Below are positions 23,281 through 34,600 of a stretch of DNA of 64,000 nucleotides, in pieces. Origin of the DNA: Isoetes taiwanensis (taxonomy: Eukaryota > Streptophyta > Lycopodiopsida > Isoetales > Isoetaceae); contig JAJEKV010000033.1 in assembly GCA_021234155.1 (NCBI GenBank), forward strand, positions 1,690,284-1,754,283, in the 5' to 3' direction. How positions within the stretch are numbered: the stretch's first letter is position 1; each line of letters begins with the position of its first letter. The translations under genes were made by a program, and so were the position numbers. The notes beneath the pieces are model-generated. The model worked only from the letters and a program-made list of their open reading frames with translations, did no database searches and was not told where the DNA came from.

Positions 23281-23800
23281 TGCACATCCCTCACATACCC
23301 TGGCAGGTGACTTGATGTTTGGCAGATCCTGAACAAAGTTAGACCTGCTCATTTGCTTCAGAAGCTGGAAATTAGCATGTCCCAATCATTCACGCCATAT
23401 CTGATGGGAGTTCTCTAGCACTGCATTAAGTGCCACAGACTTGTGTTGACTCCAACTTAGCTTGTATAGCTTTTGCAACAATCTTGTTTTCATATCCTTG
23501 ATAGCACACTGCCCATTTTCAAAAGTGGCTAACAGGTTGGCATCATCCAACTTAGAAATTGACAGAAGATTGTGCTCAAGTTCTGCTACATATAGTGCTT
23601 TCTTCAGCTGAATTTGTCCAGAAGATGGTCTAGTAGCACAGAAGGATGGTCTAGTAGCACAGTCCCAATTCCTGCTGTGTCAAGATTCCCCTTTCCAACC
23701 TTAACTTTCTGCCTGCATGAAATTCCTCTAAAAGCTGAGAACAACTCCTTGTTGCCCGTCATGTGATCACGGGCTTCAGAATATAAAGTACCACTGCCCT
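23281..23800 (-). pseudogene. Copia protease end and GAG-pre-integrase domain
   Basis: The protease remnant reads LYSEARDHMTGNKELFSAF, where functional copia proteases have LDSGASDHMTG, so the catalytic DSG is lost. LEHNLLSISKLDDANLL and KTRLLQKLYKLS follow, then QIWRE, a stop, and LGHANFQLLKQMS. These are the GAG-pre-integrase signature, with the Arg of ERLGH replaced by the stop. VCEGCALGKLAKSP, the start of the zinc-binding integrase part, follows after a 2-base CA insertion near 23280 that shifts the frame. Confidence 0.85.
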
Positions 23801-23869
23801 CCTGTAATATTTGCTACTAGACTCATGGTGTCCATTGTTGTGAAACTTGCATTGATCACCTTAGAATTA

Positions 23870-24785
23870 CATATATGGAAGACTCATGATTAGAGGAGCG
23901 GTGCTTCTCAGAATTAGGCCATACTGCCGGAGAGAACCGTGCCAATGGCACAAATTAGGGACCTACTAAACTGGAGAAGTAAATGAAACAGAAACAAACT
24001 TTTAACTTGCTGACTGGAACGGTTGACTACCAACAATCCTTAACTAATCTTGCATGGATCCTTTCCTTCACTTTTCATTTTTGAATTTTGCATGTAGTTC
24101 TGAATTTAAAATAATATACATTTAAATTAAACCTGATATTATTTCTATCTAATTACTATCCTTGATTTAATTTATGTCAGTTATAGATGCATGGAAGGTG
24201 GATTTATTCCTTCTCGTGGCGACTTGAAGACAAAGCCGGATACCATTCAGAGCTCGCATCAAACTACATTGAAGATTTGGCATTTTGAAGATCGACGATG
24301 TCACATATGCATATCCGAAGATCAACGGGCCAAGTACTTCCTTTTGAGGAGTACTTGGTCGCTTACATGTTCTCCTAAGAAACAACAAATGCATGGATTT
24401 CCGGTACTGTATCATTTCCCCTGCTACTAGCTTCATGTTGAGTCTCGCGAGGAGCTTATCGATAATGATAAGATAAGATAAGAATTTTACTGCCCACTCG
24501 AACCCAACGGGTTATGGGATCTAAGACATGCAAGGGCAATGTTTCATGTAAAACCTCGCCGCTGGGACTAGGCCCCATCACCAAATACACAACTAAATAT
24601 TAAAAGGCTACTCTCAAGAATAAAAGAAGATAATGCTAATGCTAGTGATAAATTTATGCTTCTAAAATTATTCCATAGCCAATCCAAGGATTGGAAGGCT
24701 ATCGATCTAGAATAATTGTCGCTACCCCTCAGACATCGCCCATTTTCTTTGCAAAAGGCTGCCCTCACCTTGCGTGAGCTCCTCC
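23870..24785. other. Spacer
   Basis: No recognised gene. Overlapping frames near 24170-24436 on both strands have no motif. A short GATAAGATAAGATAA run lies near 24470. Confidence 0.35.
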
Positions 24786-24789
24786 TTAC

Positions 24790-26330
24790 TTGCCGCACAC
24801 TGGAAGCGGCAGGTCCTCCAGACTGGTGAAACTAGTCCCTCCTCGAGATGGTTTCCATGTCGATGATAGGAAGCATAACGCTTTGGAAGCCGCTATAAAG
24901 GAGGTATGGAGGAAGAATTATGGCGCCGACATCGAGAGAAGAAATAGAATCGTCCTTAACTTTCAAAGTTCAAAAATATGGAAGCAAGTTAAAGCAAAGT
25001 GAAGCTTCTTCTTTTAAACTTCAAGCAGGAGACTTTAGCGCCATGTCGTTGGTCGCATGACGCTTCTCCAGTGGAAGATTGTTGATTCTACAACCACTTA
25101 CATAAACACTTTACTGTAGGCTCCTGAGGGCCCGTGGTGTCTACCTCGAGAAGCCCTGACTATGCATGGAATGCACCCAAGGTGGACTTAGCCACTTAAT
25201 CAATGTATTATTTTTGATCAAGTTGAGTTTGTCAAACAATATCCTGAGTATGTTTTACCTCGAATTAATTCGGGAACCTACAAAGTGAAAGATGGGAAGA
25301 CAGTGGATTTATCACATTCCTCAAAATGGTTGCAAGTGCTATTGAGAGTACCTAAGAGCTTTTTGATTAATGATAGGCAAAAGGAATGGTTTGGAGCTGC
25401 CGCTAAAGTTGCCTCTAGTAGTTCATCACAGTCCGCAATCAGGTATGCTTCATTTTGCTTCATTTTGGTGTTGGGTTTTTTTTATGCTAATTGTATAGTT
25501 GAACCAGGAAACGTCGGCGTAGGAAAGCAGCAAGAAGATTGATTCAAAAGCAATAGAAGTCTCGTAAGAGGTAATTCTACACTCCTTCTCACTCTAGTTA
25601 AAGGAACATTAATTTGTTTACAGCCTATTAGATATGTACCCGAGCATGTATGTCTGTTAGGTTGTTCTAGTTGGAAATCTAAGTGTTAACACCTTTTTTT
25701 TTTAATTTGTTTAATAGTTGTCTTTTGGCATAGTACAGTAAATTTCTTTACATGATTAGCAAGAAAGATGCTTCAAAGTTAGTAGGCTGACAAACTAATG
25801 TATCACACTTCAACAATCGAATCTATTTTTTTTATAGCCATGCTGGTTGAAACGATCAGTTTCCTCTATGTGGGAACATCTAATTTTATGTTTTGAGATT
25901 GATTTATTCTATCTTGTTATTCTCAGTGCTGACTAGAAATATAATGGACAACTGTGATGCTGGGCTTGAGTCTCTATGGCAGGTATGGTCCAAATACAAC
26001 ATAGTTATTATGTATTTTTCTTTTGCCTTTGTTAGTAGATGCTAGAAAACCTTTTATAGCCTCAAAGCTAAAACGGATTGTAAATTTGTACTTGCAGTTG
26101 AAGGCAGAGTATAAGATGTCTTCAATTTTGTCAAGTCTACGCCTAAGACAACTTTGTAATGTGTATATTTTTTGGTTATAATTGGAAGACTGACTCAAAA
26201 TGTTTGTAGCCATGTTGGTAAGGAACTCAAGATGTTTGTAACCATTGAACAAATACTAACTACCTAATTGGCCAGATATTCGTGAAAGTACTTTTCCAAT
26301 TGTAAATTTTGTGGGACCAGCCTATATTCA
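24790..26330 (+). CDS. Unrecognised spliced gene, 3' part (hypothetical nuclear protein)
   Basis: A coding stretch at 24790-25002 includes KHNALEAAIKEVWRKNYG. A second open exon (about 25207-25442) reads FVKQYPEYVLPRINSGTY, DLSHSSKWLQVLLRVPKS and QKEWFGAAAKVASSSSS. It ends at an ATCAG/GTATGC donor. Joining this to the AACCAG acceptor at 25507 keeps the frame and gives RKRRRRKAARRLIQKQ and a stop at about 25556, an Arg/Lys-rich tail resembling a nuclear localisation signal. Further downstream, AAGAG/GTAATT, TTCTCAG/TGCTGA, GGCAG/GTATGG and TTGCAG/TTGAAG look like untranslated-exon boundaries ending near 26330. The 65-bp intron is short for a plant. I do not recognise the protein. The region between 25002 and 25207 is broken, so the locus could be a pseudogene. 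Confidence 0.4.
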
Positions 26331-26399
26331 TATTGTAAAGCTACATTTGTGATGGTACTATGCAACAGAGATATCTATGTCTATAGACTGTTGTAATTT

Positions 26400-28680
26400 T
26401 TAGCACGCTTGCCTGAGGTACAATTCTTTGATTCTTTTGGTGTTATTCTTCTTTATCTTATTGTTAACTGCATTGCATCGGCTGCCACCGCTTGTGTTCG
26501 GAATCCACCAAAAACCAAAAACCAATGCAAATGAACAAATAAAAGAAAGTGGGCAACCGAAGTCCATAGCTTAAATCGGCTTCCATTGCATCTAACTCCG
26601 CTAAGCAGCATTGATCTTACCAAGGCCTCTTACAATGGGGAGCATATTAGATTTCTCGCCTAGCAAACCGGATCAAGTATTTTATGAGGTTGCAGATTGG
26701 CTTATTTACTTATTTACTACGTTTTTCTTGATTTGATGCGTAAACCGCATTGCGGATCTCGGCCAACACAGCACTTTATGCTTTTGGCACAAGCACTGCA
26801 AAGGTAACATATCCGTCCAACATTGATAGGAAAACATGAAAAAAGGTGCAAGCTTTTTGCTTTAAAATCATATCAAAGATAAATCTCATTTACTCACAAA
26901 GGATACAATCCTAAACCTGGCAAGTCCAAGGAATGAGGAGTCCAAGTTCCACAACTCTCGTGATGGTCCATCCAAGCATGGTTCCCAAAAGAAAAATGGA
27001 CCAACATGGTCCACTAAAATTACACATATCCTAATTCTCAATTTAACTATGTTATTGTACTGACCACATTCATTGGCATCACCGTGACCAATGTTTGGTG
27101 CAAGTCTTGTAGGGAGTCATTGATTTATCCTCGAAAAAAATACTACTCCCTCGGCCATTGGCCAAGCACTCCAAGATAAGCCTGCTTTTATGCTAATAGC
27201 TCCCTTTAATCCGTCCTAATATCGGTCCCAATGATCCTGCGACTCTAATTGGTGCCGAAGCTTTGCGATACCATTCTTTGTCAATGGAAAAGCTCTGGTC
27301 TTTACTCGAACGGAGGCTAAACGATATAGATTCAGAGTTTTAAATGGTGCAAATGTCAGTTACGACCTTTCCTTCAACTCTAATGCCCCGTGGTTTATGA
27401 AAGTTGGCCCATTTATCCGCTTCTGCTATAATAGCCCGTGATGCAAATTGTTACCTTCCTGCCAATTTAAACCAATTACCTGAAATGTGGCTGTATCATC
27501 GATCAACAACTCCATTATGATGGATCCAAACACCAAAGCCCCGTTTCAAGGTACTACGTAGATCCGCGTATCATTAATCTTACTTCAGATGCTCATCCTA
27601 TTCATCCACAGATCCGGGTAGATTCAAATGAAAAATCGCCAGGGCAATTTGATGATGGTTATAATAATAATTCATGCAAGATAAGTTTTGGATTAGCTGT
27701 GATCCAAAGAGTCGCTACACCGCAAATTCCATGTAGAGCCATATAATGATCACCGGCTGGAAAGATATTAATTTACAGCTTGGCCAAAGCAGTGACAAGA
27801 TTCCTTATATCATCTTTTAATCGCATTGTGATGAAAAGGCATTTCCAATGTCACCTAAGCTCCCCGGCCATATCCGCATTGCTTATATCCTGTGACCTCA
27901 CGGAAGACAACGATGATGCTGCCCTCTCCTTGTTCACCGCTTCATTCATTGACTTGAAGAATTTTAGCCCCTCACAATGGTGCTCCCATACCTTCCTCTC
28001 ATCTCGCCTAACCAGCTTTGGTTTCCATCCTCGACTGCTATCCCCCGAACTCCCCACCTTCTCGTTTTCCATACATTGCTCGGGCCTCGTGAAATGACTT
28101 CTTTTGATAGCTCCGGGCCTCGCTCCCGCTTTATCACGACTCGGGACCTCCGACGATCTTTCCCGATCATCATTATCCTACTCCTCCGATTCTCGGCTCC
28201 GAGTTGAACTGCGTTGGAAGAGTCCGCGTCGGGGAAATCCTTCTCCGGGATTTTGGCTTCCTTTATTCCGTTGTGCACCGTGGGCCAAATTCGACATTCG
28301 GTTCCGGGTGCAAATACTTCTCCTTTTGCCAAGAAATCCTGATATCCCATCCATCTGGTGAATATCTCTTCTTCTGGCTCTGTCTCAACTCTTGGTATAG
28401 ATTCGGGTCAGAACTCGTCGGCAGTTTGTTCTTCTTGAGGGTGTCGATTTTGCTCTCTACTTATCCAAGGTGCTCTTAGCCGTAAAGATACACATTAGAT
28501 TGCACTCTTATGATTAGCTTTTGTTTATTATCAAGATTGGTTGTTTAATGATATAGTTGTAAACAAAATATATCAAAGAACATTCATAATGCCAACAAAA
28601 ATATATTCATAAGATAAAAACATTATTACACGATTGAGAGAGAAACAACATTCTTAACGCATTCTTGAAATTCTCCACGC
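26400..28680. other. Unassigned CpG-rich spacer
   Basis: No recognised gene. Overlapping frames of 73-128 codons at 27780-28480 on both strands reflect stop-poor, GC-rich sequence and show no family motif. Confidence 0.3.
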
Positions 28681-28689
28681 GTGGTGGTC

Positions 28690-28960
28690 CTCCAAAAACT
28701 TTTACTCGGCCGCACTAACCGCATATCCCAAGTTTCGCAAAATAACAGGTCTCACCTGCAAAGTTGTTACCAATTCTTTCCACCCTCAACTGGCGGTACG
28801 CAGTTGATGGCTAACTGCTTCCCGACGCCGATAAGGGGATCGCTAAGCCTAAGATGCTCAATGTTATTGTCCTTCTACCAAGATGACATGGTCGGCGTTT
28901 TGAGGCATTCAAGCATGTCTACCAAAAACCGAGAGGGTAATCCGTGATGAACACCTATAT
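28690..28960 (+). pseudogene. Possible gypsy integrase scrap
   Basis: NSFHPQ followed by GG and TQLMANCF in shifting frames resembles the SAYHPQTDGQTEVVNR motif of gypsy integrase. The following AKPKMLNVIVLLP loosely fits the next conserved segment. The match rests on one motif with several mismatches, so it is weak. Confidence 0.25.
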
Positions 28961-28969
28961 TCTCTCCTC

Positions 28970-30700
28970 GTGGGCCGAATCGCCAGCTGATCATCGCTAT
29001 CCTTCCGCTCTGCGAGGAGTGGAAGGTACCGGTGGCCTTGTCATGTCCCGCTCTCGGCCTCGATCTCCTAACCTCGGCCGGGCCGGGGAATCTATGCCTC
29101 CGGCAATTAATTCACCGGCATCGCTAGCCGTCCTTGTAACTGTGATACATACTTTGTGAGGTCGATTCACCTCGTTTGCCGACATCCGCCGCTGATGAAG
29201 AACTAGGCAGGAGTGCACTTCAAGGGTCTTGCCCCTAATGTCTATCCTGCGTTTGATGGCGATGCACTTTCTCTTTGAAGGCAGCCCTCGCTGAGTCAAT
29301 ATCCGACGGATGTTGATGTGGTACTGGCGTCGGCGATGACGCCCCCATGTAGGTGTGGGTTCGAGGCCGATGGGGAAGTCTTGGCGCCTCCCAGATGAAG
29401 TCATCCGTGCTCCAAGCCAAGCATGCCAGGAGGTGTAGGAGTTCATCCACTCTCAGATCCTTGGTTTTTGCACTCGAATATTCTGATGTCGTGGCAGAGG
29501 AGATACCGCTAGCCTTCTATCATCACCGGTTGCCGCGATGCCTAACCTGCCGGGACTCCGTCCTCGCTATCCTCGCATCTTCATCAAAGCCTACAGCTTC
29601 CGCCTCGCTTATCGGGCGCTCTGAATGGGGTCTACGCCGATGAGATCTTCGACCGCCATAGCCGCGGTTTACCTCTTCTTCCTTCTTTGTCTCCAGCCTT
29701 CATACTCCAAGAGTAGTTGATCTTCCGCTAGGAGGCAGGGGGCTCTACTTTCGCAATGATAGAAGGTTCTCCTATTTGAGTCGGTCTCCGTGGGACAATA
29801 TGGCTACAAACCTAGCAGCGAAAAATATATTTTCCGCTTATATATATGGTCATGTAGTCCCGGCATGCCAGCAGCTCTTATTTTCTAAGTATTTGTAATG
29901 TTGGGAACATCGCTTCATGCAACTTGTAGAGCTGTCCTAAAGCGGTGGCATCCTATGCAGGGAGGGAGGTCTACCAAGGAAGGGCCTACCTTTGGAGCTC
30001 TCACATCACCTCTTGATAGTATGGGGCAACATTAATTGTGGCACCTACATCAATTCTTTTTAGAATACAACAAAGATAGAGTTGATGTCGGGCCTCTACC
30101 ACATGAGCAGCTATGCTGTACCATCACCAAGGAAGAAGCGGTAGCCATGATGCTGATATGAATGGCTTAATAAAACAGATTTGTGATTAAGGAAAGGCCT
30201 TGGAGGAGGAATGAAACTTTAGCCGCAAATGGGTTAATGCGTGTATTTATAGGCAGACCCTATTTTGACATTTTTGGGTTTCGAAACGTCTGTACTTCAC
30301 CTTTAAGGTCTAACTAAGTTTTGAAGGTAGTTTGAGGTTGTGACATGTAGAGGACTTCTAATGATTCTATTGCACAACTTCCATCTAATTTGGAGGTGGT
30401 TTGGATGAGTTATGGTTTTGAAGAGGGTTTCACCGCCACGAAGGCCAGGAGGCTCGAGCCAAATTTTTAAATTTTAAGGTCTCCGGGCGACTCAGAGTGG
30501 TGGGGCTCCCCGCTTAGTCCTAGGTGACTCCAAATTTTGGTATGAAGACGTAATCTTACTTATCTCACCTGAAAGTTAGCACATGCCCTTCTTATTTCTT
30601 GTTTTGACTTAGCCTATGTATGGATCGGGTTAAAAACACTCACACAAGGCGAGAGGGCTCACCAAATTAAAACAACTCTTTTTATATTACAAAAAACTTA
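28970..30700. other. Unassigned spacer
   Basis: A 149-codon minus-strand frame at 29446-28997 is Arg/Pro-rich with no recognised motif. I see no element ends. Confidence 0.3.
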
Positions 30701-30940
30701 TGCATGATTTTAGCGCGCTCTTTCTTCTTGATAGATCTGGCTGTGTTCATGTCTCTAGGCATCTGCGGACTCTTTTTAGCATGAAAGAGCACATGCTAGA
30801 GAGCTTCAAAATGCCGGACTAGCTTCGCTCTCGTCAGTTTCCGCAATGCGAAAGCAACATATCATCTGTTACTCGCTTGTCCTTGTCAAACTCTTGCAAG
30901 ATGTCGTGGGTCTCTTGAGATCAGAAGTCCATAGCTCCTC

Positions 30941-31600
30941 TAGAAGTGTCGAATCTCCTGAGCAGCTTTGGCAAAGTATGAGTCCTTGCTCATCTTCATA
31001 GGCTTCTTGGGTGGTACAGGTCTTTCTGGGGGCGGCTTCAAGGTGTTTTCTTTTGTGGGCCTTCCTCCTTGCACGTACCGAACCTTGTGCTCCTCATAAT
31101 ACTTGGCGTAAGTTTCTTTGTCTTCTTTGTCAGCCTCGCAAGTTTCTTTGCCGAGAGTGGATCCTTGCCCTTCTCTTCCCTTTGCTTTAGGAGTTGTTTC
31201 TTCTCTTCTAGTCTCCTTTCCTTCACTTCTCTCTTCCTCTTGCTGATTCTCCTCGCGGACGCACTTAACCTCCTCTCTCGCAATAGGGGGTCCTCGCTTC
31301 CCTCGCCATCCTCCTCGGATCCCCTGGCCCCTAGTTCTCGAGGTCCATCTATCTGGCCGGAATTCTCGGGCCGGGTGATCTCTTGCTTGATTCTGATCCT
31401 ATTGTTCTTGGTCGTGCTCCTCCTGTTCCCGCTCCTGTTCTTGGTGCTCTGGGATTTGTTGGTCTGGGTTTGGATTCTGGGATTCTTGTGTTCGTGCTCA
31501 TTCTTGGGACTCCCTCGCCTTTCATTCGGTGGTGAGGACCTAGACACTGGTTGATCCCATCATCCATAATGACTCTAGCAGTTTGTTTGGTGTAGGCCAT
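30941..31600 (-). CDS. Gag-like charged protein with H3-tail-like N-terminus (frameshifted)
   Basis: A minus-strand ATG at 31600-31598 in good context (AAAACATGGCC) opens MAYTKQTARVIMDDGINQ. The first nine residues match the histone H3 tail MARTKQTAR at eight positions. Downstream, three overlapping frames stay open in A/G-rich sequence. One is Arg/Ser-rich (KPRPTNPRAPRTG). One is Lys/Arg-rich for 169 codons (KREVKERRLEEKKQLLKQ). One is Glu-rich and runs to about 30941 (DKEDKETYAKYYEEHK, PPPERPVPPKKPMKMSKD, SYFAKAAQEIRHF). The last looks most protein-like, so the original product probably crossed frames. The charge and lack of catalytic motifs suggest a retroelement gag, but no zinc knuckle or adjacent pol confirms this. 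It could be a host nuclear protein. Confidence 0.35.
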
Positions 31601-31609
31601 GTTTTAAAA

Positions 31610-34600
31610 TGGTCCGAGCACAGCAAGTTGGAGGAGTACGAGTGAAAATGAGGAATCCTTCGACCTACAATTTTCATGTTATTCCATTATTTAGAATATT
31701 AGTGTTTATTGTATTAAAATATTGGGTTCCTTTGTATAAAATTCCATTACCAATTATTCACATAGTGCGCTGGAGGGTCGAGCTAATTTTAGCTAGGCCT
31801 TCAACGCATCCTGCGGAGGAGTCACTTTTTACTCTTATTTTGTAGATTTTATGCATTAATTTTCCTAGGGGGCACTTACATGTTTCCTTCCTATCTTAAA
31901 TTCGGATTCTAGGCTGCCTTATGCTATCAGATTACTCTAATTATGCATCTTTCTGGGCCAAACATGGTCAAACACTCACACAATGCACGAGAGCCTCGAG
32001 CCACTCTACAAGGGGTCACCCTCTGATGGCCAAAATTTTTCAGGTTTCAAGGTTTTTTGTTATACTTCTGCTAACTATTACTAGCTTAGCTTATTATTCT
32101 AAGATGAGGAAAAAATGTTTCCATTTCTCGGTGTTCATGCTTGGGTTGCCATCTCCAAGACCTAAGATCTAAACTTCTTAGTACTACTAGGAATTGGCGT
32201 TGCTCAATCTTTGGTCCCCCAAGATCGCTTCTGACCGATACTTTATTGTGATAAATCCTCTCGCCATATACGATGTCACACTCCTGTGATATGAAGCGAG
32301 GTTCATCCCCGCCAACACAAGCCGACAGAGGTCGTACGCATTAATTGGGAATTAATGGGCTATCTAGGTACATCATCTATTAAGGCTTTCATGTGGTTCT
32401 TACCCCCACAAATAATACGTGAATGCCACGTAGATAGAACATCATCAACCATAGAACTCAAATATACAATAACATCTAATCTATCTACCTAAACATACAT
32501 GGTTAGGTTCCTCTCATTAGGGGTCGAAGCCTAAGAATCTGTAAATCCTAAGGTCGGTGAAAAGATGCAAACTCGCCTAATGTCGCATCTAGAAGTCGCA
32601 TTGGTACAAACGTATTTGACCACATACCGATCCTGACTCGCCCAACTCAAAGGCATCCATGCCTCGATCCGGCCCGACTATCGAATGTGCTGATCTATTA
32701 GGCAATGCCGCCGGGCTTCATGATCGCCCGGCAAGGCTGAATGGCTGGTGCACTTGGTCAAAATGGCTCTTGGAGGTCGGAATTTGAAAAGGGACACTTC
32801 TAGGTTCTGCCTCTTTATGCCCATGTTTTAGGTTAGATCTAATGGGTCATATGGCTCATATGACGTATTGCCACGCAGCAATATAGGATATATTCATTAC
32901 GTTGCATAACATGTGCAATATATCGGTTCTAATGGTTGTAACCCATGGTACAACTTTACTTGGCCCCTCGTACATGTGTTGTCATAGCTTCCATATGTAG
33001 TAGTGATGTGGCAAAGGTAATATACGATATACCATATACAGGCCGAACGCCACAATCACTATCATGGTGAATCTCCGTACTCTTATTTTTCCTTTTTGTT
33101 GCCCTAGGGGCAATCCCTCGCTTCATATTTATGGCATATTCCAAGTATAAACTAGAATATGCTGTGAATATGCCAATGACTACCAAACTTGCTATAGGTG
33201 CGTAAATTGGCTACGCTATTCCTAAGCATCCATTTCAAATCTATAACCGGTTTTGTTGCAACCGATTGCGATGCATCACCTTTATCGCGACAGCGTTGTC
33301 ACCGAGGTGGGAGCCCTTTGGCTCTATAACGAAGTTGAGGAACTGCAGCGACCTACGATAGGAGCCGTGGTATCCGAAAGAATGGCCGACCATAGCTAAG
33401 GTGTTTATTTCCTCGTGATTGTTCATTTGACTAATCAGAAAAGAAGGGGTTAGTTCAAAGAATAATCTGATGCTTGCATAGGTGCTCATGGATTCTCATC
33501 ATATGCTAGTTCTTATTGTTGGAAGCGTATGATGCATCTTGCATAAAGACAAAAAATCTTTGCAAGCTCTTCCTCACCATAAAACCACTTTAACTAGTAG
33601 AAACAATAGAAATACATCGAAGCCCTTTGCGTCATTGCGTGATGCATGCTTTCACTTTTAGCGTGAGCAGGCAAATGGATCAAGTTGAGGATTTTAAAAT
33701 ACCACAGAGCCCCGATTTGTTGACTTGGGCTGAATTGTTGGATGTTCGAAGCTAATGAGAAAAATGCACCTTAGATCATATGTTTGAGTTGCATTCTCGT
33801 GAGATGGAAATAAACAATTTCATGAATTAGTTGGAGTTCTATGATAAACCAACTAAAAATGATTCAATCGATGAATGATCATCTCTCGAGGAAGCACAAG
33901 ATGCTTGTCGCTATGGAAGCCAGGCTTGTTTCAATAAATTAAGATCATGAATGACATTAGGTCGCATATTGGTTTAGTGGTCGGCTTCTAGCTCAAGGAA
34001 TATCCGTAAATAAGATTGCATACACTGCGGTCTCTCTCGACCGCTAATCGTGGTAAATAAGAACCCTCCTTCCTTTCTAGAATTTTAGTCAAGTATGTCA
34101 AGCTTGATCTCTCATAACCTAGGTGTTACTATTGATATTGGGTGTCAAATCATTTTATGAAATCATTACTTTGGGTTAAGTTGGATAAATTTGAACTAGA
34201 AACATGGCATGTGAGAGATGCTGGGCTGACGCCCCGAGAATTGCCAGTTGATTTGGCGTTTCTATCGCTCTTTATCAAGAATCCTTTTGCTTTATAGATC
34301 TTCCCAACGTATGCTGAATTGGGGCCTCTAATTTATAGGTGGGTATGTACCTACATTTAATGTGGTTTTTCTTTGTTTCGAAAACCGCCTCATGAAAGGC
34401 AATGCTCTCGGCCACACATGGCAAATAAGCAAAGAGTGTTGTAACTTTGTTTTGCAAAACAAAAATCATCTCGCAAGAAATGCCTAAACATTCTTCTCTT
34501 AACCCAAACGCTGGCCTAAGGTGTGTATATATTGTTTTTTAACTTTCTATTTTCAACAAAGATATAATTCCTTCTTGTTGCCCTGCTTTTGTAGATAGGA

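Larger units (their letters stand above)
22255..23800 (-). mobile_element. Ty1/copia remnant A with internal deletion
   Basis: The minus strand carries, in copia order, a protease remnant, the GAG-pre-integrase domain, integrase and reverse transcriptase. It is better preserved than the other elements, with few frame breaks. Two structural defects stand out. The integrase is joined directly to the reverse transcriptase at about 22962, losing the rest of both. The RT is cut off at about 22255 before RNase H. No LTR, primer-binding site or polypurine tract is visible beside it. A 20-bp duplication (23621-23661) lies in the protease-to-integrase spacer. Confidence 0.9.

Noticed and set aside
28997-29446. 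149-codon Arg/Pro-rich minus-strand frame
   Set aside because: GC-rich, stop-poor sequence with overlapping frames on both strands and no recognised family.
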